A stretch of 64,000 nucleotides of DNA from Haberlea rhodopensis (GCA_907163345.1 CAJQUN010000060.1:620001-684000), one strand, 5' to 3'; shown: positions 24,719 through 37,528, counted from the first letter of the stretch. Translations and numbers: made by a program. Notes: generated from the letters alone by a model not told the origin.

Positions 24719-26205
24719 TGTTGGGATATGCCCTAAGACAAGTCATTAGATGATTGTTTATGACATACAATGTATTATGATTTTATGAATGGCAAATCAT
24801 TATTATATATTATTCGAATATCTGTGCAATATGAATTGATATATAAGTTAATGTCCTTAGAATAATATTGTATTATTCTTAAAGCTTGTCCCTAGTCAAG
24901 TATTATCATAAATAAGGATAATGATAATACATTGAGACTAGTATGTTTTGATTGATGAATTGTTCATAGATATGAGATATCAAATCAACACATGGGTACA
25001 TGTTAGAGAACGATGTACTGGACAGACCCACCATGAGAATGCTACATGGATAGTTATATGAGTGTCATAAGCAATTCTCATACTGATAATAATGTATGTA
25101 ATCCTTACGACTTGAGATCATCAGAGATCCCAACATAAGGAGTTATGTATCTTGATATTGTCAAATGTTACCTGTAACAGGGTAAACTATAAAGGCAACT
25201 ATTGGATACACTACGAATTATGTAGTGGGATGTTGATTGATCAAGATAGGATTTGTCCCTCCTATATAACAGGAGAAGTGTTTGGGCCCTTGATCAAGTA
25301 AGACTAAAATGCATGGCCATGCTCGAATGAGTCGATATGTGATATCAAGCTTATTCGTTTATTCTAGTTCTACTTGGGGATCAAGAAATAGAGATTGAAT
25401 ATACGAGTATGACTATTCCATGACTCGTGTTCAATCTAAACACATGGACAAAGGGATTAAGTTACATGATTAATATTATCACAAGTTCTAAGGTTATGTC
25501 GAGTCAATGACATTCTTGTAATTTGGGTAGCCTTGATGATTTGCTAGATACCACTCATTGCTTGTGACGTAAAACGAGATTTTATGTCACTGCCAACATT
25601 GCAAGATCCTATCGGGTCGCACAAAAGATTAAATCGATAAGGGGAATTAAATTCATTGGATGAATTAATTAATTAAGAAGAGTCTTAATTAAATGATTTA
25701 TAAGGATTTAATTAAATCATGGGTTTGGGCCCATGAGACTTTAAGAAAGTCTTGAACCTTAATTAAATCTTATAATATAAATACAAGGTTATGATTAATT
25801 GTTATATCATACAATTCATAAAATAACCTAGCCACCATACCAAGAGCTCTCGGCCGCCGCCTCCTTCCTCCTCCATCTTCACGGCCGACGTGAATAGTGG
25901 TGATCGGAACGGCCGCCGTTTAATCGGTTTTGAACCGAGAGTTTGGTTTTGGTTCAAGAATAAGTCTAGCAACTTGTTCTTGAACGTCCCTTGTTCGATT
26001 TGATCGTGTGGATAACGTAGAGACAAAGGTGCATACTTTTGTTTGTGACTCGTGGTGCTACAACGAGGATTCTGCTTCAAACATGCTACAAGGGTGAGAC
26101 TCTTATTATCTCTATTCCGATATGAATCCTTTGTATTAATCCGCGGTTTTAGTAATCCAAAATTTTATTATTCCGCTGCGTTGTATGCTTGTTGGATTAC
26201 TTACA
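24719..26205 (+). repeat. 5' LTR of Copia-2
   Basis: Starts TGTTGGGATATGCCC and ends GGATTACTTACA. It includes a segment of roughly 450 bp after GCTAGATACC (near 25546) that is absent from Copia-1. Confidence 0.95.
25775..25783 (+). promoter_or_regulatory. Candidate TATA box in the Copia-2 5' LTR
   Basis: ATATAAATA in the context CTTATAATATAAATACAAGG. It lies inside the segment that Copia-1 lacks and is repeated in the 3' LTR near 38593. Confidence 0.55.
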
Positions 26206-26206
26206 G

Positions 26207-26219
26207 TGGTATCAGAGCC
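26207..26219 (+). other. Primer-binding site of Copia-2
   Basis: TGGTATCAGAGCC, one base after the LTR; initiator Met-tRNA type. Confidence 0.9.
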
Positions 26220-27704
26220 GTGTACAAAGATCATATCGGATTTATGTGGTTAATTGTTTAATCATATTTAGATTTGTATTGCATGCTAATAAAACTGTAT
26301 ATAATCATATATGATATGAGTAAATCGAGTTTGTATAATTATCATAAAATTATATTTGGTATAATTGAAGTTTATTGTATACGATACATGAAGGCGCAAA
26401 ACCGAGCCCATAGCATGAGATGGTTCGGCCACCACCATCACAAATGACACACGGCTGCCACATGAGGGCTAGGGTTTTCGAACCCTTGGCTCGAGCTGGT
26501 TTAGCCGTTGTGGCTAATAATTGTGCATGGAAGTGTCAAAACATGATTAGGGTTTAGAACCCTCCTCTTGGCTCGAAAATTGTAATTATCGGCGCATGGC
26601 TCACGATAAATGATGGGTGACAGCTAGGGCCACATGAGGGCTAGGGTTTTCGAACTCATTGGCTCGAGATGGTCAAGCCGCCAACGTCATGAATCGTGCA
26701 TGCAAGGCCGAGAACTAAAACAAAGTTTCGAACCATTGTGGCTCGTGACGGCTAGGGTTTCGAACCCTAATGGCTCACGGCCGCCGTCCAAGATTGTTAG
26801 GGTTTCGAACCCTCATGGTTGGACGTGGACTTTTGTGCTAAGGTTCCGTGACATGTGATGTCCCAAGCGTACGATAATTTCATAAAATTTATTTTACAGT
26901 TTTATTGGGATTAAATTTTAAAATGTTTAGAATTTAATTCATTAATTGTTATAGCATGTTTTATGTGTTGTTTGAGCATGGTGCGTGGTTATAGACCTAT
27001 GCCCTATTAGATAGGAGTTTGTGAATGTTTGTATTTTAATACGGCCTGCGTGTCGTGCCTTCTCTATTTTATTCTAAATGTTATCCCTCCCCTACGTTCC
27101 CCTAGAATGTGACTCGATGAATTCTCTATATCTTGTAAATGTTATATAGTATAGTTTATTTTATTGATGGAGATCAATGAAGATGGACATAGATGCCGGG
27201 ATGAGGAGGTCATTCACAAAAGGGAGCCAAAGAGGTGCTTGGAGAAGTTACCCTTAGGTTGACTTTTTAGATTTTCTCATTGGCTTGAAAAATCTTTAGT
27301 TGGGGCTATAACCATGTCACGTTTACTTTATGTTGATGTATGAGATGCATGTTTACTGTTTTATTTAATATTGATGCTTATATATATGTAGATATGTATA
27401 TATTCATATATGTACGGGACATATTTTCAATATTAATAAAATCATGAGATCAATAAATCCCTCTATAATATTAAGTTTAAGATGCCTTCCAATTAAAAAT
27501 ACTCGTCAAGACTTCGATTGAACATCTGTGGGTTTGCCAAAGCAAAGCACCGTGACAATCTTAGTAAGGCGCGAAAGGATAAAAGTGATATCCGTGTTAT
27601 TTTAAAATTGGGTTCGACTTAACTAGCGTTATCTCAATAGAATTGGGAACCTAGAGGCATGGGGTTGGAAAATAATTCATTAGATGAATTTGAACAAAGC
27701 GTTG
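26220..27704 (+). other. Copia-2 untranslated leader, first part
   Basis: Non-coding and similar to the Copia-1 leader. It has about five AGGGTTT(T)CGAACCC-type near-palindromes between 26470 and 26815. E is inserted at 27704; the last 230 bp of the leader lie at 33330-33563. Confidence 0.8.
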
Positions 27705-29155
27705 TGAAAGGCTTAGATTTTGAGTGATTTTAACTGTAATTTCTTCTCATTTTCCATACTTTTTCCTGGATGATATTATGCTTTTTGGTGTTTATTCGTT
27801 TGTTTCAGGAAATTAGACCGGAAGTGGAAGAAATGAGCTTACATGAAGATAACGGGCGAAATCGAGGCGTAAAAGAAGAGAAAATGAAAGAAGATGGATT
27901 TCCCAAATCTCGATCGATCGAGATTTATTCTCGATCGATCGAGCCAGCCAGAAGCGAGAATCAGATTTTTTGAAATCTCGATCGATCGGTGGCAGTGAGT
28001 GCAAAAGGCTGACGTGAACAGTGCACCGATCGATCGGTGAAAATATCGATCGATCGAGACGTGAAATCTGAAGATTTTATTTTCCTTATTTATCGAGATT
28101 GTGGGGCTTTTAAGAAAAGGACGATTTTTGATACACAATATCAGACGATTTTTTAGGTCAAGAGCAGCCGCCCTAGCCGCCGCCCAACGCCGGAAGAAGG
28201 AGATCCAATCACCGTTCTTCGTCCAAAGTCGAGCCAATCTCTTCCGGAGTGCAAGGAAGGAACAAGAGAAGAAATTACGGTGCAACGCACGGATTCATCC
28301 ATCGTTTATCGTATTTCTGAACCTTAATTTATTTGATTTTCATTTTCATTTGATGTTTTTGAGGTCGAGAGACAATTAAACTCATCTGTATTTGATTTGA
28401 ATTGAATTTGGTTTATATTATTGAAGTTTTAGTTTGTTGTGTTTGATATATTGATTCATTGGTATTTGAGCGCATTGATATTTATTGTTCATAGATTATT
28501 GCATGTGTAGATCAAAGTCTAGCTAGCTTTGATTGAATTTGAGAGTTACAACCGAGATCGAGAGATAACGTTGTAACACGCTCCATTAATTTATGATGTA
28601 TGTCACGATTGAGATCGAGAGATGATATCGCATACGTGAGAACTTGAAATCGAAAGATTTAGAGTTATAAGGTTTTGATAATTTAAGCAACTTTGAATTA
28701 GTAAATAGGTGCACGAGAGTGACTTGTTCTAATTTATTGTTAGTTTCTTTACAGCTCGAGAGAGTGTATCGAATAAGAGTGAAAACCTTTCACCTTTAAA
28801 ATCAATTGAGTGATAATTTGATAATTCCGTTGAATCAGTAGAGATAATATAATTGAACGACGAGCTTGGTAATTTTCTCGAGTGGCTTACCTTCGCATTT
28901 CCGGAACCGTTCTATTCATTGTTTCTAGTTTAATCTTTATTCTTTAGTGTAACTTAGATCTAGTTAATTAAACTCCTTTTATCGTAGGCTAAATATAATT
29001 TTATTAATCTTATTTGGTACTTATACGTTAGTCCCTGTGGATTCGACAACCTGTACTTAATTTTCACTATACTAAAACTTGACAACCGTGCACTTGCGGT
29101 AGAATCGCTTTACACTATTCTTTGAAATATCTTTTGTTTAAAAATAAAGCGGTCA
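27705..29155 (+). repeat. 5' LTR of element E
   Basis: 1451 bp. Starts TGAAAGGCTTAGATTTTG (TGATAGG in the 3' copy) and ends AAAGCGGTCA. It shares most of its length with the F LTRs, including TAGTCCCTGTGGATTCGACA near the end. Confidence 0.93.
27909..28058. repeat. CGATCGATCG palindrome cluster in the E 5' LTR
   Basis: Five copies. The first two are 14-bp palindromes CTCGATCGATCGAG and one is CCGATCGATCGG. The 3' LTR copy at 32061-32231 has one more. Confidence 0.88.
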
Positions 29156-29161
29156 AGTTTT

Positions 29162-29179
29162 TGGCGCCGTTGCCGGGGA
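29162..29179 (+). other. Primer-binding site of element E (Athila type)
   Basis: TGGCGCCGTTGCCGGGGA, six bases after the LTR. This is the conserved site of plant Athila elements, usually read as Asp-tRNA primed. Confidence 0.9.
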
Positions 29180-29327
29180 CTAATCTGTATAATATCATAC
29201 GAGATTAGTTAATTGTAATTTAGCCAATTTTATTTTTGCGTTTTTGTTTTCTTTTTCTTTTTGTTATTTTCGAAAAAAAAAAAAGTTATTTAAGTATGTT
29301 ATTTGTTTTTCTTGCGAGGTACTTGTG

Positions 29328-30344
29328 ATGCTTCATCAACAAGTCTTCACAAGATTTGCCCAACAATTTTCAGAGCCGTTTTATTCGGCGTGGGAGAGAT
29401 TCAATGAACTGGCAGACACATTCAGGTATCACAACTTTTCGAACTATACTCTTCTGCAACATTTCTTCAAAGGTTTGGATGCACAGACACGAGGATGGGT
29501 ATTCAGAGGAGCACTGGTGACTGGGAGTCCCCTGGTTGATAGAGTTGAGGACAGTGTATTACACCTGTTCAATGATATGGCGGACTTCGATTACCACTGG
29601 CATTTTGATCCTTCCTTGCAAGGTTGGAGTCACCAATACCCACCAGAGCCTCACTACCCTGATGATACGCACCAAACCTTTGAGCATCACGGCGAGAAGA
29701 AAGATAGTTTTGTAGAAGGAACAGCTCAATCAGAGAATATGTTATTTAGACTCATGGCATCAACTGAGCAACGGTTAGAGAACAAGACCAATTATATACG
29801 TCATCTAGAGCAGCAATTTGCAATTCTAGTGGAAACCATCTCAATGAGCTGCCAAGAGGAGGAGACGAGATCTACAAATCAGGCCTGGTTACATGATGAT
29901 GATCACTCAACCAATCAAGTTTGGGGGAGTGATCCGACTCATGGGGAAGAATCAAGGGAAGTTGAGCCTATGGAAGTGATTGAGCCTACAGTGGAAAAGG
30001 CATCTGAGGAGATCCTATGGGACAACGAGCCAAGAGTGAAGTTGGATGATGAGATTTTCGAGAAATTTGATATCCACCCATCGATGAAGGCATGTTATGG
30101 GCCATATGTGGATACGTATTCCTCATCGATGCCACCAACTTCACCGCACTACGCCATCCATGAGATGAAGCCAATTCAAGAATCATTCTCCCATGCTCAC
30201 TATGTCATGAAGAAAGTTGTTGGAGCAACGAGCTTACACCGTTACACTCTTGCCAAGCTTGAGGGCATACTATATGAAGACCCATTAGTAGTATCATACG
30301 ATACTTACTATGGGCGGCAACCGCTCTTTGATGGTTGCTTCTGA
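29328..30344 (+). CDS. Gag-like ORF of element E, 338 aa, open throughout
   Basis: The start at 29328 is chosen because the upstream in-frame ATG (29244) opens into a low-complexity F/K run without likeness to Gag. Residues about 10-110 (FSEPFYSAWERFNELADTF, then LLQHFFKGLD and a DSVLHLFNDMADFDYHW stretch) match the Retrotrans_gag core of Athila Gag, also present in F near 48840-49080. Residues about 140-185 (a LFRLMASTEQRLENK motif) match the later coiled region of Athila Gag; a zinc knuckle like the one in F (CELCGGGHPSIEC) is missing. The last 130 or so residues are acidic and unlike Gag to my eye. It could supply a Gag-like shell protein or interact with a helper Gag. An intact frame in an element with diverged LTRs is notable, but expression is unknown. 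Confidence 0.7.
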   Translation: MLHQQVFTRFAQQFSEPFYSAWERFNELADTFRYHNFSNYTLLQHFFKGLDAQTRGWVFRGALVTGSPLVDRVEDSVLHLFNDMADFDYHWHFDPSLQGWSHQYPPEPHYPDDTHQTFEHHGEKKDSFVEGTAQSENMLFRLMASTEQRLENKTNYIRHLEQQFAILVETISMSCQEEETRSTNQAWLHDDDHSTNQVWGSDPTHGEESREVEPMEVIEPTVEKASEEILWDNEPRVKLDDEIFEKFDIHPSMKACYGPYVDTYSSSMPPTSPHYAIHEMKPIQESFSHAHYVMKKVVGATSLHRYTLAKLEGILYEDPLVVSYDTYYGRQPLFDGCF

Positions 30345-30370
30345 TGGTCAAGCCGACGACTAGAAATCAG

Positions 30371-30395
30371 CGCTTCTTGGGAGGCAACCCAAGCG
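30371..30395 (+). other. Hairpin CTTGGGAGGCAACCCAAG after the E ORF
   Basis: CGCTT, CTTGGG, AGGCAA, CCCAAG, CG: the arms pair with one mismatch around a 6-base loop. From memory, the GGGAGGCAACCC block is common after the coding region of plant Athila/Tat elements. Its role is not known to me. Confidence 0.7.
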
Positions 30396-31843
30396 TATCC
30401 TTTTGCATTTAGCTTTGTTTTATTTTCAATTTTGCATTTAGTTTGTTTTTCTCTCTTGTCGATTTTTTTTTCTAGCATCCTTCTTTTGCGAGGTACTCAA
30501 GTGGAGCGATGAACCCCTACAGCAGTGGAGCTTTCAAAAGCCAAACTTCCTCAACCCTCATGCAAGCGTCTTGATCAGGGGAGTTTACTTTTTCCCTTTT
30601 GATTCTTTTAAACATTGAGGATAATGTTTCAGTTAAGTTTGGGGGAGTGGCTTGCGTGTTTAATTTGTTTTATCCACATGTTGTGTGCTTAATTGTCACT
30701 TGATTCGTCCTTGAGCACTATACACAAATTTTTTTTTTTTTTTAGTTGATTGAGTTATTCTTGAGAATTGATGAATTAGATTTGCAATGGTAATACATGA
30801 TGAAATTAATCCTCATCTAGATAGGAGTCATGGAAATGTTTAACTTGTTTGTATATATCCTTTGTTAACTATATGTCAAAACTGAGGAATAATTTGAGCA
30901 CTTATTGAGTCATGATTGAGTGAAGTATGTATTGATTAAATTGAAAACTTGTGTTAACTATGATGAGTATTGAGTATCTTAGAGAACTCTACAGTTTAGT
31001 TGAAAGCACTTTGAGGCGAAATTTATAATTAGGAACTAGACTTGGAGATGATTTAGGCGATCTTTGGACCGTTTGAGCCTTTCAAGCCTACCTGTTATAT
31101 ATTATTCATTAGTGTCCCCATTTGAGCCTTATTGAAAAAGAAATTAGACCCCCATTCGACATTCTTGGCAACTCATTATACCCACCTTGGTTTGAGCCTA
31201 AAAGAAAATTTTTACCTACCCCTAGGAGAGTATAATGAATCTCATTCATTGCACATAATTGTTATATGCAAATGAGTTCAAAAGGAACAAAAGAATGAGC
31301 AAAGAAAAAGAAAAGATGTAGAGAAAAGCCTTGAAAAGAAAAATTCAAAATAAGACCCAAAGTGGCCAAGGCTAGAAAAAAAGTTGAAGAGAAGCTCAAA
31401 ATAGTTGAACTGATTTTGTTATACTCTCTTCTTTGAATTCATCCTACCTTTTCTTTGAAGCCGACACCAAAAGGCCTAACGTTATAAGCTTTCAAGACCT
31501 TTTGATCCAAGTCTAGGGAACAATTACATTAGTGGAGAAGTGCTGGATAGTAAACTTGTAGAGTAATTCAAAGTAATCTTGACTAGGAGTTAATATGGCA
31601 CATGTTGATGTTAAAGATATATATGTAACTCATGTTTGACAATAGCACACACACACGTTCCGATGTTGCGATGTATTGTTTTAACTTAGGAGAAATTGCT
31701 TCTTGTTAAATGTTGATTGACTTCTATTGATGTGTAAGTAGGATTTCTGAGTTGTTACGTATGTTGTAAAGATGATTCATGCTTAGTATTGAGTTTAACT
31801 TTTCTTTTTGAGTTTATTGCTTGCTCGAGGACGATCAAGTCTA
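30396..31843 (+). other. Non-coding 3' region of element E
   Basis: No ORF. It includes polypurine-like AAGTTTGGGGGAG at 30635-30647 and a poly-T run near 30729. From about 30700 on it matches the 3' region of F (about 51840-53030) closely, and in reverse that of H (44100-44752). Confidence 0.8.
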
Positions 31844-31856
31844 AGTTTGGGGGAGT
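31844..31856 (+). other. Polypurine tract of element E
   Basis: AGTTTGGGGGAGT directly before the 3' LTR start TGATAGGC. Confidence 0.85.
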
Positions 31857-33329
31857 TGATAGGCTTAGATTTTGAGTGATTTTAACTGTAATTTCTTCTC
31901 ATTTTCCGTACTTTTTCCAGGATGATATTATGTTTTTTGGTGTTTATTCGTTTGTTTCAGGAAATTAGACCGGAAGTGGAAGAAATGAGCTTACATGAAG
32001 ATAACGGGGGAAATCGAGGCGTAAAAGAAGAGAAAATGAAAGAAGATGGATTTCCCAAATCTCGATCGATCGAGATTTATTCTCGATCGATCGAGCCAGC
32101 CAGAAGCGAGAATCAGATTTTTTGAAATCTCGATCGATCGATGGAAATCTCGATCGATCGAGCGGCAGTGAGTGCAAAAGGCTGACGTGAACAGTGCACC
32201 GATCGATCGGTGAAAATATCGATCGATCGAGACGCGAAATCTGAAGATTTTATTTTCCTTATTTATCGAGATTGTGGGGCTTTTAAGAAAAGGACGATTT
32301 TTGATACACAATATCAGACGGTTTTTTAGGTCAAGAGCAGCCGCCCTAGCCGCCGCCCAACGCCGGAAGAAGGAGATCCAATCTCCGTTCTTCGTCCAAA
32401 GTCGAGCCAATCTCTTCCGGAGTGCAAGGAAGGAACAAGAGAAGAAATTACGGTGCAACGCACGGATTCATCCATCATTTATCGTATTTCTGAACCTTAA
32501 TTTATTTGATTTTCATTTTCATTTGATGTTTTTGAGGTCGAGAGACAATTAAACTCATCTGTATTTGATTTGAATTGAATTTGGTTTATATTATTGAAGT
32601 TTTAGTTTGTTGTGTTTGATATATTGATTCATTGGTATTTGAGCGCATTGATATTTATTGTTCATAGATTGATTGCATGTGTAGATCAAAGTCTAGCTAG
32701 CTTTGATTGAATTTGAGAGTTACAACCGAGATCGAGAGATAACGTTGTAACACGCTCCATTAATTTATGATGTATGTCACGATTGAGATCGAGAGATGAT
32801 ATCGCATACGTGAGAACTTGAAATCGAAAGATTTAGAGTTATAAGGTTTTGATAATTTAAGCAACTTTGAATTAGTAAATAGGTGCACGAGAGTGACTTG
32901 TTCTAATTTATTGTTAGTTTCTTTACAGCTCGAGAGAGTGTATCGAATAAGAGTGAAAACCTTTCACCTTTAAAATCAATTGAGTGATAATTTGATAATT
33001 CCGTTGAATCAGTAGAGATAATATAATTGAACGACGAGCTTGGTAATTTTCTCGAGTGGCTTACCTTCGCATTTCCGGAACCGTTCTATTCATTGTTTCT
33101 AGTTTAATCTTTATTCTTTAGTGTAACTTAGATCTAGTTAATTAAACTCCTTTTATCGTAGGCTAAATATAATTTTATTAATCTTATTTGGTACTTATAC
33201 GTTAGTCCCTGTGGATTCGACAACCTGTACTTAATTTTCACTATACTAAAACTTGACAACCGTGCACTTGCGGTAGAATCGCTTTACACTATTCTTTGAA
33301 ATATCTTTTGTTTAAAAATAAAGCGGTCA
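31857..33329 (+). repeat. 3' LTR of element E
   Basis: 1473 bp. Matches the 5' LTR apart from scattered changes and one extra palindrome-containing stretch near 32135-32165. Confidence 0.93.
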
Positions 33330-33563
33330 CGTTGTTCGTCCAATCATCCAAGAATTGCATGTGATTGTTGTCTACCTAAATAACCGAGTCTTGGGCGATT
33401 AGCCAAAGCTAACTCAAGATTAAGTGAAATATGGATCTTGGCCCACTAATAGTTTCGAGGGTTGATAATTTTAAACAAAATAGTGGGAGTGTCATTTAAT
33501 ATAAGACCATATTAAATGATTAAAATCATAAACTTATTTTGCATATTTATATTGTAGATTTCC

Positions 33564-36500
33564 ATGGCAACCAATAACGTCACTAGCACATTATCATTGC
33601 GATCGGTCCTTGAGAAGGACAAACTGAATGTGACAAATTTCCTAGACTGGTATAGGAATTTGAGGATGGTCCTCAAACAAGAAATGAAGCAATATGTCCT
33701 AGAGCAACCCTTACCTGCTGAGGAACCTCCCTTGACGGCTACAAGAGCCGATAGAGATGCTTACAAGAAGCATCAAGATGACGCACTTGATGTTGGGTGC
33801 CTTATGCTTGCCACCATGAACTCTGAGCTTCAGAAGCAACATGAGGAAATGGAGGCGTTCGATATGATCAAGCACCTAAAGCAACTGTACCAACAACAAG
33901 CAAGACAAGAGAGGTATGATGTCTCTAAAACGTTATTCCAGTGTAGAATGGTAGAAGGAAGCATAGTTGGAACTCATGTGCTCAAGATGATTGGGTACAT
34001 TGAGAATCTGGAGAAGCTAGGTTTTCCTTTGGACCAAGAGTTGGCCACTGACGTGATCTTGCAATCGTTGCCTGAAAGCTTCAGTCAATTTGTTTTGAAT
34101 TACAATATGATTGAAATTGAAAAGACTCCACCACAGTTACTTGGCATGCTTAGAACTTTTGAAGCAAATAGCAAGAAGTCTAAGCCTACAAATGTTCTTA
34201 TTGTTAATAAGAGCAAAGGAAAGACTAAAGCTAAGAGCTTCAAGAAGAACAAGAAGGTCCTTGTTAAGTCTAAGCCACACGCTTCTGCACTAAAGCCAAA
34301 GGGAGGAGTGGAAAAGGAAGGGAAGTGTTTCCATTACGGTGAGACCGGTCATTGGAAAAGGAACTGCAAAGTATATCTGGAAGATCTTAAGAAGACGAAG
34401 GGAAGTGTGACTTCCACTTCCGGTATTTTGGTTATAGAAGTCAATTTATCTACTTCTTCATCTTGGGTATTAGATACTGGATGTGGATCTCACATTTGTG
34501 TAAATGTGCAGGATCTCAAAAGGAGTAAGACGTTGGCGAAAGGCGAAGTTGATCTCCGAGTTGGAAATGGAGCAAGAGTTGTTGCATTAGCTGTAGGAGA
34601 TTACCATTTATCTTTGCCTTCTGGTTTATCATTGAATTTGAAAGACTGTTATTTTGTGCCGTCTATTACCAAAACATTATTTCTATTTCTTGTTTGGACA
34701 AGTCTGAATTTTCATTTATTATAAAGGACAATTGTTGCTCCATTTATTTAAATGATATGTTTTATGCTAGTGCACAAATGATTAATGGTCTTTATGTATT
34801 AAATCTTGATATACATGTCTATAACATAAATACTAAAAGGATTAAGAATAATGATTCAAATCCAACTTATCTCTGTCATTGTCGCTTGGGCCATATAAAC
34901 GAGAATCGCATATCGAAACTTCATAAGGATGGAGCATTAGATTCATTTGATTTTGAATCATATGAAACATGCGAGTCTTGTTTAATGGGCAAGATGACTA
35001 AAGCCCCATTCAAGGGACATGTTGAAAGGGCAAACATTTTATTGGGACTAATACATAGTGATGTATGTGGACCAATAAGCACACATGCTAGAGGTGGTTT
35101 TCAATACTTCGTTACATTTACTGATTACTTCAGTAGATATGGGTATGTGTACCTTATGAAACATAAACATGAAACCTTTGAAAAATTCAAGGATTTCAAG
35201 AATGAAGTACAAAACCAACTTGGTAAAAGTATCAAAATCCTTCGATCAGATCGAGGAGGTGAATACCTAAGCCAAGAGTTTCGTGACTATCTAAAGGAGT
35301 GTGGGATAGTCCCACAACTCACTCCTCCGTATACTCCACAATGGAATGGTGTATCCGAGAGGAGAAATCGAACCTTGTTGGACATGGTTAGATCAATGAT
35401 GAGTCATGCAGATCTTCCGATATCCTTTTGGGGACATGCTTTAGAAACAACAATATTCATACTAAATCGTGTTTCATCTAAATCAGTGGAAAAGACACCA
35501 TATGAGATATGGACTGGGAAACATCCTAGTATGTCTTTTATGAAGATTTGGGGTTGTGAGGCTTTCGTGAGACGTCACGCTTCTAACAAACTTGGACCCA
35601 AATATGATAAGTGTTTATTTGTGGGGGTATCCTAAGGAATATAAAGGATATTATTTCTATTATCCCACCGAGAACAAAGTAGTTGTTGCTCGGACTGGTG
35701 TCTTTCTTGAAAGAGAATTTATTTCTAGAAAAACCAGTGGGAGACAAATAGAACTTAGTGAAGTTCAACCACAATAAAACATTGAACATGATATTGAGAT
35801 GGAAACAGAGCAGACACCACAAGCTGTTGTGGATAAAGTGTCTGCTCAAGAGACACAAGCCCAGCGTAGGTCTGTAAGAGAACACCGGTAGCCACAGAGA
35901 TATGGATTTCTTGTGACTCAACAAGGTGACTTACTACTTATTGATGAGGATGAGCCGTCATCTTATCAACAAGCTATAATGGGCACTGATTCTGAGAAAT
36001 GGCAAGAAGCCATGAAATCTGAGATGGAATCCATGTATGCAAATCAAGTATGGACTTTGGTTGACCCGCCTGAAGGGGTGAGACCCATAGGGTGCAAATG
36101 GATTTTCAAGAAGAAGACCGACATGGATGGTAATGTACAAACCTATAAAGTCGACTGGTAGCTAAAGGTTTCAAACAAATTCATGGTATTGACTATGATG
36201 AAACTTTTTCACCAGTTGCCATGGTTAAATCCATTAGGATCTTACTTGCAATAGCTGCATTTCATGATTATGAAATCTGGCAGATGGATGTCAAAACAGC
36301 TTTCCTTAATGGAAATCTGCTTGAGGATGTGTACATGACACAGCCCGAGGGTTTTGTCGATCCAAAGGATGCTGGAAAGATATGCAAGCTACAACGATCC
36401 ATTTATGGATTGAAGCAAGCTTCTCGGAGTTGGAATCTTCGTTTTGATGATGCAGTCAAAGAGTTTGGTTTCATCAAAAACGTAGATGAACCTTGTGTCT

Positions 36501-37526
36501 ACAAGAAGGTCAGTGGGAGCATAATTATCTTCCTAATATTGTATGTAGATGACATACTTCTAATTGGGAATGATATCCCTGCCTTACAATCTGTAAAGAT
36601 TTGGCTAGGGAATTGTTTTTCTATGAAAGACTTGGGTGAAGCCACCTATGTATTAGGAATCAAGATCTATAGAGATAGATCGAGAAGATTACTTGGCCTA
36701 AGTCAAAGTACATACATAGACAAAGTGCTAAAACGGTTTAGCATGCAAGAATCAAAGAAAAGGATTCGTGCCTATGACACATGGGATACATCTCTCGAAG
36801 GATCAGTGTCCTCAACACCAGATGAGAGACAACGCATGAGTAAGATTCCATATGCGTCAGCTATTGGATCTATCATGTATGCCATGATATGTACGCGTCC
36901 CGATGTCTCGTATGCTTTGAGCATGACGAGCAGATATCAAGTTGATCCAGGTGAATGTCACTGGATTGCAGTCAAGAATATCCTGAAGTACTTGAGAAGA
37001 ACTAAGGATACTTTCTTGATTTATGGAGGTGAGGAAGAGCTCAATGTAATTGGTTACACTGATGCAAGTTTCCAAACCGACAAAGATGATTTTCGATCGC
37101 AATCAGGATATGTGTATTGCGTAAAGTGCTGTGAGCTGGAAGAGTTCAAAGCAAGAGACAGTAGCCGATTCTACAACGGAAGCTGAGTACATTGCTGCCT
37201 CAGATGCAGCAAAGGAAGCTGTTTGGATCAGGAAGTTCATTTCTGAACTTGGAGTGGTGCCTAGCATTAAGGATCCGATAGAACTCTATTGTGACAACAA
37301 TGGAGCGATCGCATTGGCTAAGGAACCTAGATCTCACCAAAGATCCAAGCACATACTTCGGCGCTTTCATTTCATTCGAGAAATCGTTGAAAGGGGAGAT
37401 GTTAAAAGATGCAAAGTACCAACAGATGATAATGTTTCTGACCCATTGACGAAGCCACTGTCACAGCAGAGGCATGATTGTCATACTAGATCTCTAGGCA
37501 TTAAGTATATGTCTGATTGGTCTTAG
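33564..37526 (+). pseudogene. Copia-2 gag-pol polyprotein relic, all domains present
   Basis: ATG at 33564 opens the same gag as in Copia-1 and stays open to about 34674. The zinc knuckle reads CFHYGETGHWKRNC, so its second cysteine is lost. The protease DTG is near 34474, the integrase D (RSDRGGEY near 35248) and E (NGVSERRNR) are kept, and RT has YVDD at 36542-36553. RNase H is complete, with TEAEYIAASDAAKEAVW near 37175 and the CDNNGAIALAKEP motif near 37292. One-base losses or gains shift the frame near 34674, 35627 and 36151, and further breaks occur near 36760 and 37120; stops lie near 35775 and 35889. It is followed by the polypurine tract. It is dead, but a better guide to the family than Copia-1. 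Confidence 0.95.
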
Positions 37527-37528
37527 TG

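Larger units (their letters stand above)
27705..33329 (+). mobile_element. Element E: non-autonomous Athila-like element with a gag-like ORF only
   Basis: LTRs at 27705-29155 and 31857-33329, an Athila-type primer-binding site, one long ORF, a non-coding tail and a polypurine tract. Target duplication CGTTG is at 27700-27704 and 33330-33334. There is no protease, RT, RNase H or integrase, so it needs an Athila-like helper. By eye the LTRs differ at about ten substitutions plus a 20-odd-bp indel in the palindrome cluster. Confidence 0.93.

Noticed and set aside
25802..26080. Minus-strand ORF of 92 codons, repeated at 38623-38901
   Set aside because: Lies antisense in both Copia-2 LTRs and has no recognisable domain; duplicated only because the LTR is.
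27839..28285. Minus-strand ORF of 148 codons, repeated at 31991-32458
   Set aside because: Antisense to the E LTR and driven by the palindrome cluster; present in both LTRs only.
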